Source: Candidatus Falkowbacteria bacterium CG10_big_fil_rev_8_21_14_0_10_37_14
GTDB lineage: Bacteria; Patescibacteriota; Patescibacteriia; Patescibacteriales; Patescibacteriaceae
Direction: 5' to 3'
Length of the DNA: 34,155 nucleotides
Assembly: GCA_002778705.1 (NCBI GenBank)
Contig: PFAM01000017.1
Span: 1-34,155, forward strand
Positions 16,378 to 24,657 of the stretch are shown one piece after another (within the stretch, counting starts at the first letter, position 1; every line of letters starts with the position of its first letter). A model generated the notes under the pieces. The model did not search any database, was not told the DNA's origin, and saw only the letters and a list, made by a program, of their open reading frames with translations. Both the position numbers and the translations under genes were made by a program.

Positions 16378-18420
16378 TTATTTCTTAAAGCTAGCAATCA
16401 GCCAGCGATGTTTTTCTAAAACCCGTTCATTAACCAACTTTAAGAAAGTGCGGGTAACCATAATAGCGGTAAACAAAGACACTGTGACACCTAACAATAA
16501 AGTGATAGCAAAGCCTTTGATAATACTGGTAGAGAATATAAACAAGACCACACAGGTAATAATCGTAGTGATATTACCATCACGAATGGATGGCCAAGCT
16601 CTGCTAAAACCGTCATCAATAGATTTAGTTAAAGTCTTACCAGAACGCAGTTCTTCTTTCATTCTCTCAAAAATTAAGATATTAGCATCAACCGCAACAC
16701 CAATGGACATGATAAAACCAGCAATACCTGGCAAAGTTAAGGTAACCTGCCACTTAAAGACAGCCAAAACTAAAAGTCCGTAAACAATCAAGCTACTTAC
16801 CGCTAACAAACCAGGTAAGCGATAATATAAAATCATGAATAAAGCAATAATCAACAAAGCGATAAGACCAGCTACTAAAGAGTTATTGACCGCAACCTTA
16901 CCCAGAGAAGCTCCAATGGTCTGCTGATTGATTAATTCTATTGGCACTGGTAAGGCGCCGGCGTTTAATCTTTTAACCAAGTCTTTAACTTCTGTGACAG
17001 TAAAGCGTCCGTTGATCACCGCTTGTCCACCAGTAATTTTTTCATTAACATTAGGAGTGCTGATAGGTTCACTATCTAAGAAGATGGCCACGGGTTTACC
17101 AACATTGCGTCCAGTAATTTCCTCAAATAATTTACCGCCCTCTTCATTAAACTGTAAACTGACTTCAGGTAAATTTCCATTAGGATTAAACTGCATGCTG
17201 GCACGCTTTAGTTGGCTACCAGTCAACTTGGTATTCTTCCATTCTGATTGCGGGCCCAGAATGTCATCAATGGTTTTAATTTTAACGGCGATACGACTAA
17301 TATTGTATTCCTCCACTTTGCGCTCAGCTTCTTTTAAGATTAAGTGATAGCCAAAATCAGTTTCCACGACATCGGAAATAGTGCCGACAGCTTGAGGGAA
17401 AATGGTTTTTTCAAACGAAGCAACCATAGCACCTTTACCAAACCAACCAAGCTCACCTAAAGAATCTTTAGCTCCAGGTTCTGTGGAATTAGCTTTAACT
17501 AAATCTTTAAAATTATCTTTAGTGGCGTCTTGTTTTAATTTGTTAATTTTTGTTAAAGCGGCTTCTTTATTTAAACCACTTTCACAACCTTGAGCACCGG
17601 TATAACAGATCAACAAATGACGAGCCTGAACTTCCATAGCATTGGCACCGTCTTCCTGACGAACACGCTTATCATTTAAACGAATAATCTCATAGTCAAA
17701 AGGAGTAGTGACTAAATCTTTAGTCATTTCACCTTTAGCTAGCTTAGCAGCGATACGAACTTGATCGCCAGCTTCAGACATAGTCACCCAGCCCATCTCA
17801 CCACCTTTTTCAGCTGTCGCCTTGTCTTCAGAAACTGCTTTGGCAATAGCGACAAAATCACCTCCTTTAATTAATTTGCCTAAAGCGTCGGCCGCTTTAT
17901 TTTGAGCTATTTTGTTATCAGCATCTAATTTTTTTTGTTCATCGGCAGTTAATTCCCGCTTGTCGGTATTTTGTTCTTTGAATTCCAAAAGTGGAGTTTC
18001 GCCGATTTTCTGGATGGCGGTTTTGATATCTACACCAGCTAATTCTACAATAATGCGCCACTCACCATCACTGCCACGATTAACTTGTACAAGTGGCTCA
18101 GACACACCCAAAGCATTAGCGCGACGTTCGATAACGTCACGAGCTCCTTCTACAGCCTGACCTCTATCAGCAGGAGCAACAGCTGAAACATCAGCGCGGT
18201 AGATTAATTGAGCCCCACCCTTTAAATCTAAACCTAAACGAAAGCCATTGTCTTGAATTTTAGGTAAAGTTAGACCTAAAGCATCAACGGCTTTGTTATA
18301 AACAGGGCTAAAACTAAAAACTGCCGCAGCTAAGGTTAAAGCTATTACTCCGGCAAACACCCACCACAATTTACCTTTACCTTGTGGTTGAAAGATTCTT
18401 TTAAAGATTGTGTCTGGCAT
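16378..18420 (-). CDS. secD: Protein translocase subunit SecD with two internal parvulin-like PPIase domains
   Basis: About 680 residues from the ATG at 18420; an in-frame TTG at 18450 is less likely. Membrane segment 1 is at about 18-37, then the SecD signature RLGLDLKGGAQLIYR (61-75) and ARDVIERRANALGVSEP. Two rotamase-like segments interrupt the large external domain. The first, about 165-250, holds GGDFVAIAKAVSEDKATAEKGG and ends FDYEIIRLNDK. The second, about 265-368, starts ARHLLICYTGA and holds LGELGWFGKGAMVASFEKTIF and ETDFGYHLILKEAE. The normal P1 base (PVAIFLDSEPISTPNV, GGQAVINGRFT) and five C-terminal membrane segments with SIGVAVDANILIFERMKEEL follow. Ordinary SecD is roughly 450-620 residues. 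The insert suggests substrate folding is coupled to export. Confidence 0.95.
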   Translation of the reverse strand: MPDTIFKRIFQPQGKGKLWWVFAGVIALTLAAAVFSFSPVYNKAVDALGLTLPKIQDNGFRLGLDLKGGAQLIYRADVSAVAPADRGQAVEGARDVIERRANALGVSEPLVQVNRGSDGEWRIIVELAGVDIKTAIQKIGETPLLEFKEQNTDKRELTADEQKKLDADNKIAQNKAADALGKLIKGGDFVAIAKAVSEDKATAEKGGEMGWVTMSEAGDQVRIAAKLAKGEMTKDLVTTPFDYEIIRLNDKRVRQEDGANAMEVQARHLLICYTGAQGCESGLNKEAALTKINKLKQDATKDNFKDLVKANSTEPGAKDSLGELGWFGKGAMVASFEKTIFPQAVGTISDVVETDFGYHLILKEAERKVEEYNISRIAVKIKTIDDILGPQSEWKNTKLTGSQLKRASMQFNPNGNLPEVSLQFNEEGGKLFEEITGRNVGKPVAIFLDSEPISTPNVNEKITGGQAVINGRFTVTEVKDLVKRLNAGALPVPIELINQQTIGASLGKVAVNNSLVAGLIALLIIALFMILYYRLPGLLAVSSLIVYGLLVLAVFKWQVTLTLPGIAGFIMSIGVAVDANILIFERMKEELRSGKTLTKSIDDGFSRAWPSIRDGNITTIITCVVLFIFSTSIIKGFAITLLLGVTVSLFTAIMVTRTFLKLVNERVLEKHRWLIASFKK

Positions 18421-18530
18421 AGTCAGTATCAAGCCTTTCGGTAACAGCAAACAAGCCGGCCGCTAGAGGCTTTTACATTTAGTTATTTACCGTTTAAGTT
18501 TACGGCAAAACCCTATAATAAATCAAGACC

Positions 18531-18559
18531 TTTACATAGTATAATGTTTGTGTTATATA
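18531..18559 (+). promoter_or_regulatory. Candidate promoter for the small plus-strand ORF
   Basis: TTTACA (18531-18536), a 17-base spacer and TATATA (18554-18559). A perfect TATAAT also occurs at 18540-18545 but without a good -35 box. An SD-like GGAGGG follows at about 18595-18600. Confidence 0.4.
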
Positions 18560-18603
18560 TATTTTCGATCAGTTCTTTTAATTTTAAATGATCGGAGGGA
18601 ATC

Positions 18604-18867
18604 TTGTAAAAAATTAAACCTGACATAATTAGCAATCAAATCGCTAATATTAAAGAAAAAACATCAATTATTAAGGCACATTTTATAGACAGGAGTATTG
18701 CTGATAAACCATGGATTAATGAAAAAATATCCAGTTTAGATTTTGATTGTCAAGTTGTAGATTGGCTATTTGAGGCTTGTCCTTGTAGAGGCCGTCATTA
18801 TCGTGAAGATGTTAATAACATTAGAAGCAAGAAAAGAAAAATTATGAATTTCAATTTCACACCTTAA
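18604..18867 (+). pseudogene. Small ORF blocked by a stop at codon 2
   Basis: GGAGGG (about 18595-18600) is followed by TTG at 18604 and then directly by TAA. The same frame then stays open for 85 codons to the stop at 18865-18867, reading KIKPDIISNQIANIKEKTS... DFDCQVVDWLFEACPCRGRHY ... SKKRKIMNFNFTP. A promoter candidate upstream and a strong terminator downstream (18870-18890) frame it as a single-gene unit. A single-base change would make TAA into AAA. Translation might start at the ATT at 18613, but that is rare. I do not recognise the product; the CPCRGRH cluster may bind metal or nucleic acid. Confidence 0.45.
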
Positions 18868-18869
18868 AG

Positions 18870-18890
18870 CCGACTTATGTCGGTTTTTTT
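18870..18890 (+). terminator. Rho-independent terminator
   Basis: CCGAC-TTAT-GTCGG followed by seven T on the plus strand, immediately after the small ORF. Confidence 0.9.
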
Positions 18891-18897
18891 ATAAACA

Positions 18898-18926
18898 TTG
18901 ACATTTTTAATAATTTATGATATAAT
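18898..18926 (+). promoter_or_regulatory. Perfect-consensus sigma-70 promoter
   Basis: TTGACA (18898-18903), exactly 17 bases, TATAAT (18921-18926). It lies 67 bases before the ATG of the membrane/coiled-coil gene, which has a GGGAGG ribosome-binding site at about 18983-18988. A 24-codon reading frame from ATG 18936 overlaps the gene start and may be chance. Confidence 0.85.
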
Positions 18927-18993
18927 AATGATATTATGAAGATAATAATTGGATATCTCGTTTTTTTAAAATTTATATTTTTGGGAGGTTTTA

Positions 18994-19830
18994 ATGATTT
19001 TCATCAATAGTCTAAAAGACAAATTCTCGAATTCTATAAAAAGTAAGGCTAAGGGCACCGCTTTTAATCTTAATGATTATGAGCAAATACCGATAGGCCG
19101 AGGATTAGAATTCTTTTTACTAACCACATTGGTAAGCGTAGTCATAGCGGCTTTAACCTTGCTAATCAGTTGGCTCGTGGCCTACTGTATTACAGATTTA
19201 GCAGCCACTAACTCTATCACCATGCTAGATCGCTATGCGGAAGCATACGCATCAAGAATGAGCATTGCTCTTATACCTTACGTGGTATTAGGCTTGGCGG
19301 CGACAGCCTTAACTTGTTATGTCTTTAAATTTGTTAATATGGCAATATTTAAAAGTCGTAACAAAGATGGTGTACCAAACAACAACAAACTGCGAATTTG
19401 GGAATGGTTGTTATTTCAAACAATTTTAATAACAACAATACTGCTGTTTTACGTGCTGTTTGAATTTGCGATAAATAAGTTTGTAGCAACAATTTTCATA
19501 TCTAATGATATGAATGAGAGAAAGCTGTTTATCAGTGCTTTTACCAACGGCTATTTCAAATGGATGCTAAATCCAGGCATGTTATTTGGCAGTATCAGTA
19601 TTATTTCAGCTTTAATTGTTGGCGCCAGATTAAACAGCGTGCGTGATCAACTCATTGCCATACAAGAAGCTGAAGAAACCGAGGAAAACGAAAGATTCTT
19701 AACAGAAGCTGAACAACAGGCACAAACGATGATTATTGATGCACAAGAAGAAGCGCAAAAAATTATTACCAAATCCTTACAAGAAGCTGAAGAGCTAAAA
19801 GCACCAAAAGTTAATAAAAAAACCAACTAA
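18994..19830 (+). CDS. Membrane protein with C-terminal coiled coil, function unknown
   Basis: This 278-residue protein has four likely membrane segments: about 40-62 (FFLLTTLVSVVIAALTLLISW), 92-112 (IALIPYVVLGLAATALTCYVF), 136-158 (WLLFQTILITTILLFYVLFEF) and 196-213 (GMLFGSISIISALIVGA). The last 60 residues are charged and helical (QEAEETEENERFLTEAEQQAQTMIIDAQEEAQKII), a coiled coil ending in a Lys-rich tail. It is one of the few plus-strand genes here and has its own consensus promoter, strong SD and terminator, so it is an independent and probably well-expressed unit. I do not recognise the family; the tail recalls F0 b-subunit-like or scaffold helices but this is weak. Confidence 0.85.
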   Translation: MIFINSLKDKFSNSIKSKAKGTAFNLNDYEQIPIGRGLEFFLLTTLVSVVIAALTLLISWLVAYCITDLAATNSITMLDRYAEAYASRMSIALIPYVVLGLAATALTCYVFKFVNMAIFKSRNKDGVPNNNKLRIWEWLLFQTILITTILLFYVLFEFAINKFVATIFISNDMNERKLFISAFTNGYFKWMLNPGMLFGSISIISALIVGARLNSVRDQLIAIQEAEETEENERFLTEAEQQAQTMIIDAQEEAQKIITKSLQEAEELKAPKVNKKTN

Positions 19831-19834
19831 CAAA

Positions 19835-19865
19835 ATAGCCGCCCCAATAAAATTGGGATGGCTAT
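19835..19865. terminator. Bidirectional terminator between convergent genes
   Basis: ATAGCC-G-CCCCAAT, loop AAA, ATTGGGATGGCTAT form a long stem with one G:T-type mismatch. It is followed by ATTTTTT on the plus strand and TTTTG on the minus strand, between the plus-strand membrane gene and the minus-strand stomatin-like gene. Confidence 0.85.
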
Positions 19866-19883
19866 ATTTTTTATCCAAGAATT

Positions 19884-20627
19884 TTAATCTTTTTTAGCAA
19901 AGCCTTCTAAGGCTTTAAGAAGCTCCACTGGCACGACATAGACAATGGTATTGGATTGATCAGAAGACATATCATTAATGGATTGCAAGGTGCGTAAATG
20001 TAAAGCCCCAGGAATGGCCGACAACTTAGCAGCAGCGGCGGCCATATTTTCAGAAGCGGCCAATTCACCTTCAGAATTAATAATTACTGCTCGCTTCTCA
20101 CGCTCAGCTTCAGCTTGTTTACCAATAGTGCGCTCCATATCAGCAGGCAAGCTAACATCTTTTAATTCTACATTGTTAACTTTCAAGCCCCATTCATCAG
20201 TTTCTTTGTCAACGATTTCTCGAATGCGATCGGCGATCTTATCACGCTGGGCTAATAACTCATCTAAAGTAACCTCACCCACAATATTACGCATAGTAGT
20301 TTGAGCGTATTGAGAAATAGCGTAACGAAAATCTTCCACTTCAATAATAGCTTTTTCCGCTGCCGCTACTTTATAATAAATAACCGCATTAACAGTCACG
20401 GAAACATTGTCGCGAGTGATCGCTTTTTGGTCTGGCACATCAACCGCTTTGACGCGCATATCCACTTTTTTCATCTCTTGAAAAACTGGAACAATTAAAC
20501 GCCAACCCGGATCGACAATACCGGTATAACGACCCATAGTAAACTTCACACCTCGTTCGTATTGATTAATTTGTCTCAAGCTGGCTAGTGCCAACACTAC
20601 CAGCACACTTAAGATTGTTAGATACAT
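19884..20627 (-). CDS. Slipin/stomatin-like SPFH (band 7) protein
   Basis: This 247-residue protein has one N-terminal membrane segment (YLTILSVLVVLALASL, residues 2-17) followed directly by the SPFH domain: INQYERGVKFTMGRYTGIVDPGWRLIVPVFQEMKKVDMR, then VPDQKAITRDNVSVTVNAVIYYKV and YAQTTMRNIVGEVTLDELLAQRD. A helical segment with KQAEAEREKRAVIINSEGE (about 170-188) is the typical oligomerisation coiled coil. Slipins form large membrane-bound rings linked to membrane organisation and often to a NfeD or protease partner, but no such partner is adjacent. It follows secA after 30 bases, so it may be co-transcribed with it. Confidence 0.93.
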   Translation of the reverse strand: MYLTILSVLVVLALASLRQINQYERGVKFTMGRYTGIVDPGWRLIVPVFQEMKKVDMRVKAVDVPDQKAITRDNVSVTVNAVIYYKVAAAEKAIIEVEDFRYAISQYAQTTMRNIVGEVTLDELLAQRDKIADRIREIVDKETDEWGLKVNNVELKDVSLPADMERTIGKQAEAEREKRAVIINSEGELAASENMAAAAAKLSAIPGALHLRTLQSINDMSSDQSNTIVYVVPVELLKALEGFAKKD

Positions 20628-20657
20628 ATATTTGTCGGGCGGCTAATCCGCCTGTTT

Positions 20658-23438
20658 TTATTTTCCGTGACACTTCTTGTATTTCTTGCCTGATCCGCAA
20701 GGGCAGAGATCATTTCTGCCCACTTTATTACCCTCTTCATCGCGGTCTTTAGACTTCGGCTCAGCTATCATCATCCCAGCTCCCGAAAGAGCTGAAGCGA
20801 AAGCATTATTGGAAGTAGTTGGCATTGCTGTTTTAGCTGGAGCGCTGAAGACTTTAGCTTGGTCTAATAAATTATGAGCTAAGACTTCTTGAATACCGCC
20901 AACTTTGTAAATAGCATAGGTGACCTGCTTTTGAATCAATTCATTTAATTCATTGTAGAGCCTAAAAGATTCTTTTTTATATTCAACTAAAGGATCGCGC
21001 TGACCATAGCCCCGAAGACCAATGCCTTTGCGTAAATAATCCATGGTTTCTAAGTGTTCAATCCATAAATCATCTACGGCGCGAAGTAAAATAGCTTTTT
21101 CAATTTGAACCCAAGGCATGCCCTGGCCATCAGAAAACTTAGCCACTACTTCATAATTTTCTAGTGCTAGAGCAGTTAGACGATCCACAATAGCATTGCG
21201 AGCGCGCACCTTATCCAACTTGTCGTTTTCTCCGGCTAATTTTTTTAAGTCGGCTGACAAATCTCCAACTTTAAAAATAGTGTTAACAACTTCGCTAATT
21301 TCTTTAAAATTCCAGTCAGCTGTTTCCTCAGCGGCGGTATGAAAACTAACGACAGTCTCAATTTCGTTATTAACCATATCTAAAATAATTTCTTTCAAGC
21401 TTCGTGGTTCATTATCACCTAAAACTTGGCCTTCACTAATTTTTAAAATCTGTAAACGCTTACGATAAATAGATTCACGATGTTTATTGATAACATCATC
21501 GTATTCTACTAAATGTTTACGGGTATCAAAGTTGTCACCTTCAACACGCTTCTGAGCCTGTTCAATAGAACGACTAATCATTTTATTTTCAATTGGCATG
21601 TCTTCTGGTAATTTTAAGGTTTTCATCATACCCTTCAAACGTTCGCCACCAAAGATGCGTAATAAATCATCTTCCATTGAAAGATAAAAACGAGAAGAGC
21701 CTGGATCGCCCTGACGACCAGCGCGACCCCTAAGTTGATTATCAATACGGCGAGATTCGTGTCTCTCGGTACCAATAACATGTAAGCCACCAGCATTCAC
21801 AACCTTTTCATATTCCGCCTTATCAAACGGCGAACCGCCTAAAATAATATCTACGCCACGACCAGCCATGTTTGTAGCAATCGTGACGCTACCAGACTTA
21901 CCAGCCTGAGCGATAATCGGTGCTTCTTGTTCGTGCTGTTTAGCATTCAAAACTTGAGCTGGCACGCCCTCTAACTCTAAGAGGTGCGCCAGTTCTTCAT
22001 TTTTAGAAATAGAGATAGTACCGATTAATACTGGCTGGCCATTAGCGTGACGTTCTTTGACATCAGTAATCAAGGCCTGATATTTACCTTTTTCGCCAGC
22101 ATAAATCAAATCGTTTAAATCTGAGCGCAACACAGGCTTATTGGTTGGAATAGAAGAAACTTCTAAATTATAAATCTTGTGGAATTCTTCCGCTTCGGTC
22201 ATAGCAGTACCAGTCATACCGGCTAATTTGTAATACATGCGGAAATAGTTTTGAAAAGTGACCGTGGCCAGAGTCTGAGATTCTTTTTGTACCGCCACGC
22301 CTTCTTTAGCTTCGATGGCTTGATGTAAGCCTTCGCTGTAGCGACGACCTTGCATCATACGGCCAGTGAATTCGTCAACAATGACCACCTCGCCATCTTT
22401 GACAACATAATCACGATCAATCTTAAACAAAGCATGAGCTTTCAAAGCTTGTTCAATATGATGAATGTCTTTGATACCGCCGGTGACATAAATATTTTCG
22501 ACGCCTAAGTATTTTTCCATCTTAGCAACACCCTCTTCGGTTAAAGTGGCACTGCGCATTTTTTCATCAACATTATAATCAACATCCAACTCTAAACGGC
22601 GAACCTGTTCGGCAAACTTATAATATTTTTCGCTGGACTCTTCCATGGAGCCACTGATAATCAGCGGAGTACGAGCTTCATCAATTAAAATAGAGTCAAC
22701 TTCATCGACGATAGCATAATGTAAATCACGCTGAACTCTAGCCTCTAAAGTTGGCACCATATTATCACGCAAATAGTCAAAACCAAATTCATTATTAGTG
22801 CCATAAGTAATGTCAGCCAAATAAGCTTCTTTACGACCAACTCTTTTAAAATGGGCTAAGCGTGGATCATACTGAGTATCATCTATATATTCAGGATCGT
22901 AGAGATAAGCAGTGTCATGGATAATAACCGAAGTGGAAAGACCTAAAGTATAAAACAAGGGGGCCATCCAACCCGCACCAACACGGGATAAATAATCATT
23001 AACAGTCACAAGATGCACACCTCTGGCAGTTAAAGAATTTAAATATAAAGCCAAAGTGGCAACTAAAGTTTTACCTTCACCAGTTTTCATTTCCGCAATT
23101 TGACCGCGATGCAAAACAACACCACCAACCAACTGAACATCAAAATGTCTTTGTTTAATAGTGCGTTTGCCAGCTTCACGAGCAACAGCAAAAGCTTCTG
23201 GCAACATATCCAGTAAAAGTTGCTCTTCCTCTTCAACTGTTTTAGAATTAGTTAATTTTCCGTCAACCAACTCCACGCCTAAACGAGCGCGAAATTCGGT
23301 AGTTTTAGCTTTTAACTCTTCGTCGCTTAAAGCAGAAATAGCAGAATCAAAGTCATTAATTTTAGTTATGTAAGATTCGCGTATTTCCTTGATTACTTTT
23401 TCGTTCGGATCGCCTAATAATTTGGTTAAAAAACTCAT
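20658..23438 (-). CDS. secA: Preprotein translocase ATPase SecA
   Basis: This 926-residue motor pushes preproteins through SecYEG. Walker A is MKTGEGKT (117-124), the DEAD-like Walker B is VDEVDSILIDEARTP, the nucleotide-binding fold 2 motifs are TIATNMAGRGVDIILGG and RGRAGRQGDPGSSRFYLSMEDDL, and the helical scaffold/wing domain carries LWIEHLETMDYLRKGIGLRGYGQRDP. The C-terminus ends in a zinc-binding SEC-C motif, GRNDLCPCGSGKKYKKCHG. The protein is full length with no lesions. The secD-secF pair lies elsewhere in the window. Confidence 0.99.
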   Translation of the reverse strand: MSFLTKLLGDPNEKVIKEIRESYITKINDFDSAISALSDEELKAKTTEFRARLGVELVDGKLTNSKTVEEEEQLLLDMLPEAFAVAREAGKRTIKQRHFDVQLVGGVVLHRGQIAEMKTGEGKTLVATLALYLNSLTARGVHLVTVNDYLSRVGAGWMAPLFYTLGLSTSVIIHDTAYLYDPEYIDDTQYDPRLAHFKRVGRKEAYLADITYGTNNEFGFDYLRDNMVPTLEARVQRDLHYAIVDEVDSILIDEARTPLIISGSMEESSEKYYKFAEQVRRLELDVDYNVDEKMRSATLTEEGVAKMEKYLGVENIYVTGGIKDIHHIEQALKAHALFKIDRDYVVKDGEVVIVDEFTGRMMQGRRYSEGLHQAIEAKEGVAVQKESQTLATVTFQNYFRMYYKLAGMTGTAMTEAEEFHKIYNLEVSSIPTNKPVLRSDLNDLIYAGEKGKYQALITDVKERHANGQPVLIGTISISKNEELAHLLELEGVPAQVLNAKQHEQEAPIIAQAGKSGSVTIATNMAGRGVDIILGGSPFDKAEYEKVVNAGGLHVIGTERHESRRIDNQLRGRAGRQGDPGSSRFYLSMEDDLLRIFGGERLKGMMKTLKLPEDMPIENKMISRSIEQAQKRVEGDNFDTRKHLVEYDDVINKHRESIYRKRLQILKISEGQVLGDNEPRSLKEIILDMVNNEIETVVSFHTAAEETADWNFKEISEVVNTIFKVGDLSADLKKLAGENDKLDKVRARNAIVDRLTALALENYEVVAKFSDGQGMPWVQIEKAILLRAVDDLWIEHLETMDYLRKGIGLRGYGQRDPLVEYKKESFRLYNELNELIQKQVTYAIYKVGGIQEVLAHNLLDQAKVFSAPAKTAMPTTSNNAFASALSGAGMMIAEPKSKDRDEEGNKVGRNDLCPCGSGKKYKKCHGK

Positions 23439-23480
23439 ATTTTTGGTTAATTTATCTCTAAACCATAGTATAAAACGATA

Positions 23481-23506
23481 AAAAAAGCAAGTTTACCTGC
23501 TTTTTT
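23481..23506 (-). terminator. Intrinsic terminator after lexA
   Basis: AAAAAAGCAAGTTTACCTGCTTTTTT forms a hairpin with GCA/TGC plus the A/T arms, between lexA and secA. On the minus strand it ends in a T run, about 20 bases past the lexA stop. Confidence 0.65.
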
Positions 23507-23526
23507 AAAAATATCCTTATTTAATT

Positions 23527-24141
23527 TTATGACCATTGACGAATTAGTCCACAGACAATACCCTGCACTGCTACCACCGCTGGATACAGAGGTTGATATT
23601 GGCTGTTAGCTGGCTGTAAGCGAATACGACCAGCTTCTCTGTAGAATCGTTTAAGAGTAGCGTATTGGTTGTCGATTAAAGCTACTACTACATCGCCATT
23701 ACTAGCATCTTCGGTGCGACGGCAAACTACTAAATCACCGTCTAAAATACCATCGTCGACCATAGAATCACCTTTAACTTTTAAAACAAAACTATTAGCT
23801 GGATCGCTAACTAAATTACCTGGCACTGTAACCGTATCGTGCTCTTCCACAGCTTCAATCGGTTCGCCAGCGGTAATGAGACCAGCTAAAGACAGCTCAA
23901 AAGCCTGTGCCCAATTGGTCTTAAAACGAATTAATTCAATGGAACGCGCTTCGTTGTGACCAGATTTAATAAAGCCTTTTTCCTCTAAACCCTTGATATG
24001 CTCATGAATGGTAGATGGACTGACTATACCAATATGTGCAGCGATTTCTCGATAACTCGGAGAGTAGCCATTGGCGCCTTCAAAATCACCTAAAAAATCT
24101 AAAATTTGGCGTTGGCGCTTGGTTAGTTTTTGATCCCCCAT
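23527..24141 (-). CDS. lexA: SOS-response repressor LexA
   Basis: This 204-residue repressor has an N-terminal winged helix-turn-helix (LTKRQRQILDFLGDF, YSPSYREIAAHIGIVSPSTIHEHIKGLEEKGFI) and a C-terminal S24 self-cleavage domain. The predicted cleavage bond is Ala91-Gly92 in LITAGEP, the nucleophile is Ser126 in KGDSMVDDGI, and the general base is Lys164 in ATLKRF. DNA damage triggers RecA-stimulated autocleavage, which derepresses repair genes. No clear LexA box (CTGT-N8-ACAG or GAAC-N4-GTTC type) is visible before its own start. It stands alone between a terminator and the four-helix-bundle fragment. Confidence 0.97.
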   Translation of the reverse strand: MGDQKLTKRQRQILDFLGDFEGANGYSPSYREIAAHIGIVSPSTIHEHIKGLEEKGFIKSGHNEARSIELIRFKTNWAQAFELSLAGLITAGEPIEAVEEHDTVTVPGNLVSDPANSFVLKVKGDSMVDDGILDGDLVVCRRTEDASNGDVVVALIDNQYATLKRFYREAGRIRLQPANSQYQPLYPAVVAVQGIVCGLIRQWS

Positions 24142-24149
24142 AGAATTAA

Positions 24150-24185
24150 GTTAAAAGTTTATAAATTTATTAAAGTTTGTAAAGT
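24150..24185. repeat. Left arm of imperfect inverted repeat around the four-helix-bundle gene
   Basis: The complement of this arm begins ACTTTACAAACTTTA and continues ATAAATTTATAAACTT. The right arm at 24555-24585 begins with the same 15 bases and continues TAGACCTTATGAACTT. The two arms bracket the 24192-24425 gene. Confidence 0.6.
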
Positions 24186-24191
24186 CATTTA

Positions 24192-24425
24192 TTAGAATAC
24201 TTTTATAAAACCTGATAACATTTTGGATGTTTCCATGGTTAATACAAAAATATCTTTAATATCTTGTTCGCTCCAACATTTTAATTTTAAACCAAAGTGC
24301 ATCATCGATCTAACTTCTCCATAAAAGCCTTTGGATATAAAAAGAAAATTTTTAAAATCCTTATAAGACATTCTTTCAAAACCCTCAGTTATATTATTTG
24401 ATACAGAAACAACAACTCTCTCCAT
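24192..24425 (-). CDS. Truncated four-helix-bundle (S23/IVS-type) protein
   Basis: This 77-residue protein contains VVSVSNNITEGFERMSYKDFKNFLFISKGFYGEVRSMM, the second half of the 23S-rRNA-intervening-sequence (S23) four-helix-bundle family, in which SNIAEG and a Glu-rich helix are conserved. Full family members are about 115-130 residues and begin with a roughly 40-residue FP..E.YGL helix pair. Here a TAA stop lies directly before the ATG, so the N-terminal helices are missing. It may be a fragment, or a short form that still folds as an oligomer. Imperfect inverted repeats flank it. This family is structurally related to the Avd protein of the DGR at 30461. Confidence 0.7.
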   Translation of the reverse strand: MERVVVSVSNNITEGFERMSYKDFKNFLFISKGFYGEVRSMMHFGLKLKCWSEQDIKDIFVLTMETSKMLSGFIKVF

Positions 24426-24554
24426 TTAATTTTTAAAACTAAAACTCCTAAATCCACAGCATTTTGCCGTACCAATATGTCCTAAAACTTATTAAATTTC
24501 ATAAACCTTAAGCAAGTATAATATCCGCGAAGTGGTACACAAAGAACTTAATTA

Positions 24555-24585
24555 ACTTTACAAACTTTATAGACCTTATGAACTT
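24555..24585. repeat. Right arm of imperfect inverted repeat around the four-helix-bundle gene
   Basis: Begins ACTTTACAAACTTTA, matching the complement of 24150-24185. The stretch between the gene and this arm (24426-24554) holds no supported gene. Confidence 0.6.
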
Positions 24586-24621
24586 ATTGTATCAGAACAG
24601 AAAACGAAAGTCAAATATAAA

Positions 24622-24650
24622 CATAAGCCCCTAAAAATAAGGGGGTTATG
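24622..24650 (-). terminator. Hairpin terminator after the pseudopilin gene
   Basis: CATAA-G-CCCCT, loop AAAAAT, A-AGGGGG-TTATG pairs over most of its length, followed on the minus strand by a U-rich stretch (TTTATATTTG). It closes the holB-to-pseudopilin gene run. Confidence 0.6.
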
Positions 24651-24657
24651 AAAGTTA

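Noticed and set aside
18936-19010. 24-codon leader peptide before the membrane/coiled-coil gene
   Set aside because: No SD and no biased composition; overlap with the gene start is likely chance.
24142-24191. LexA self-regulatory operator
   Set aside because: No CTGT-N8-ACAG or GAAC-N4-GTTC type box is visible; only AT-rich sequence and one repeat arm.
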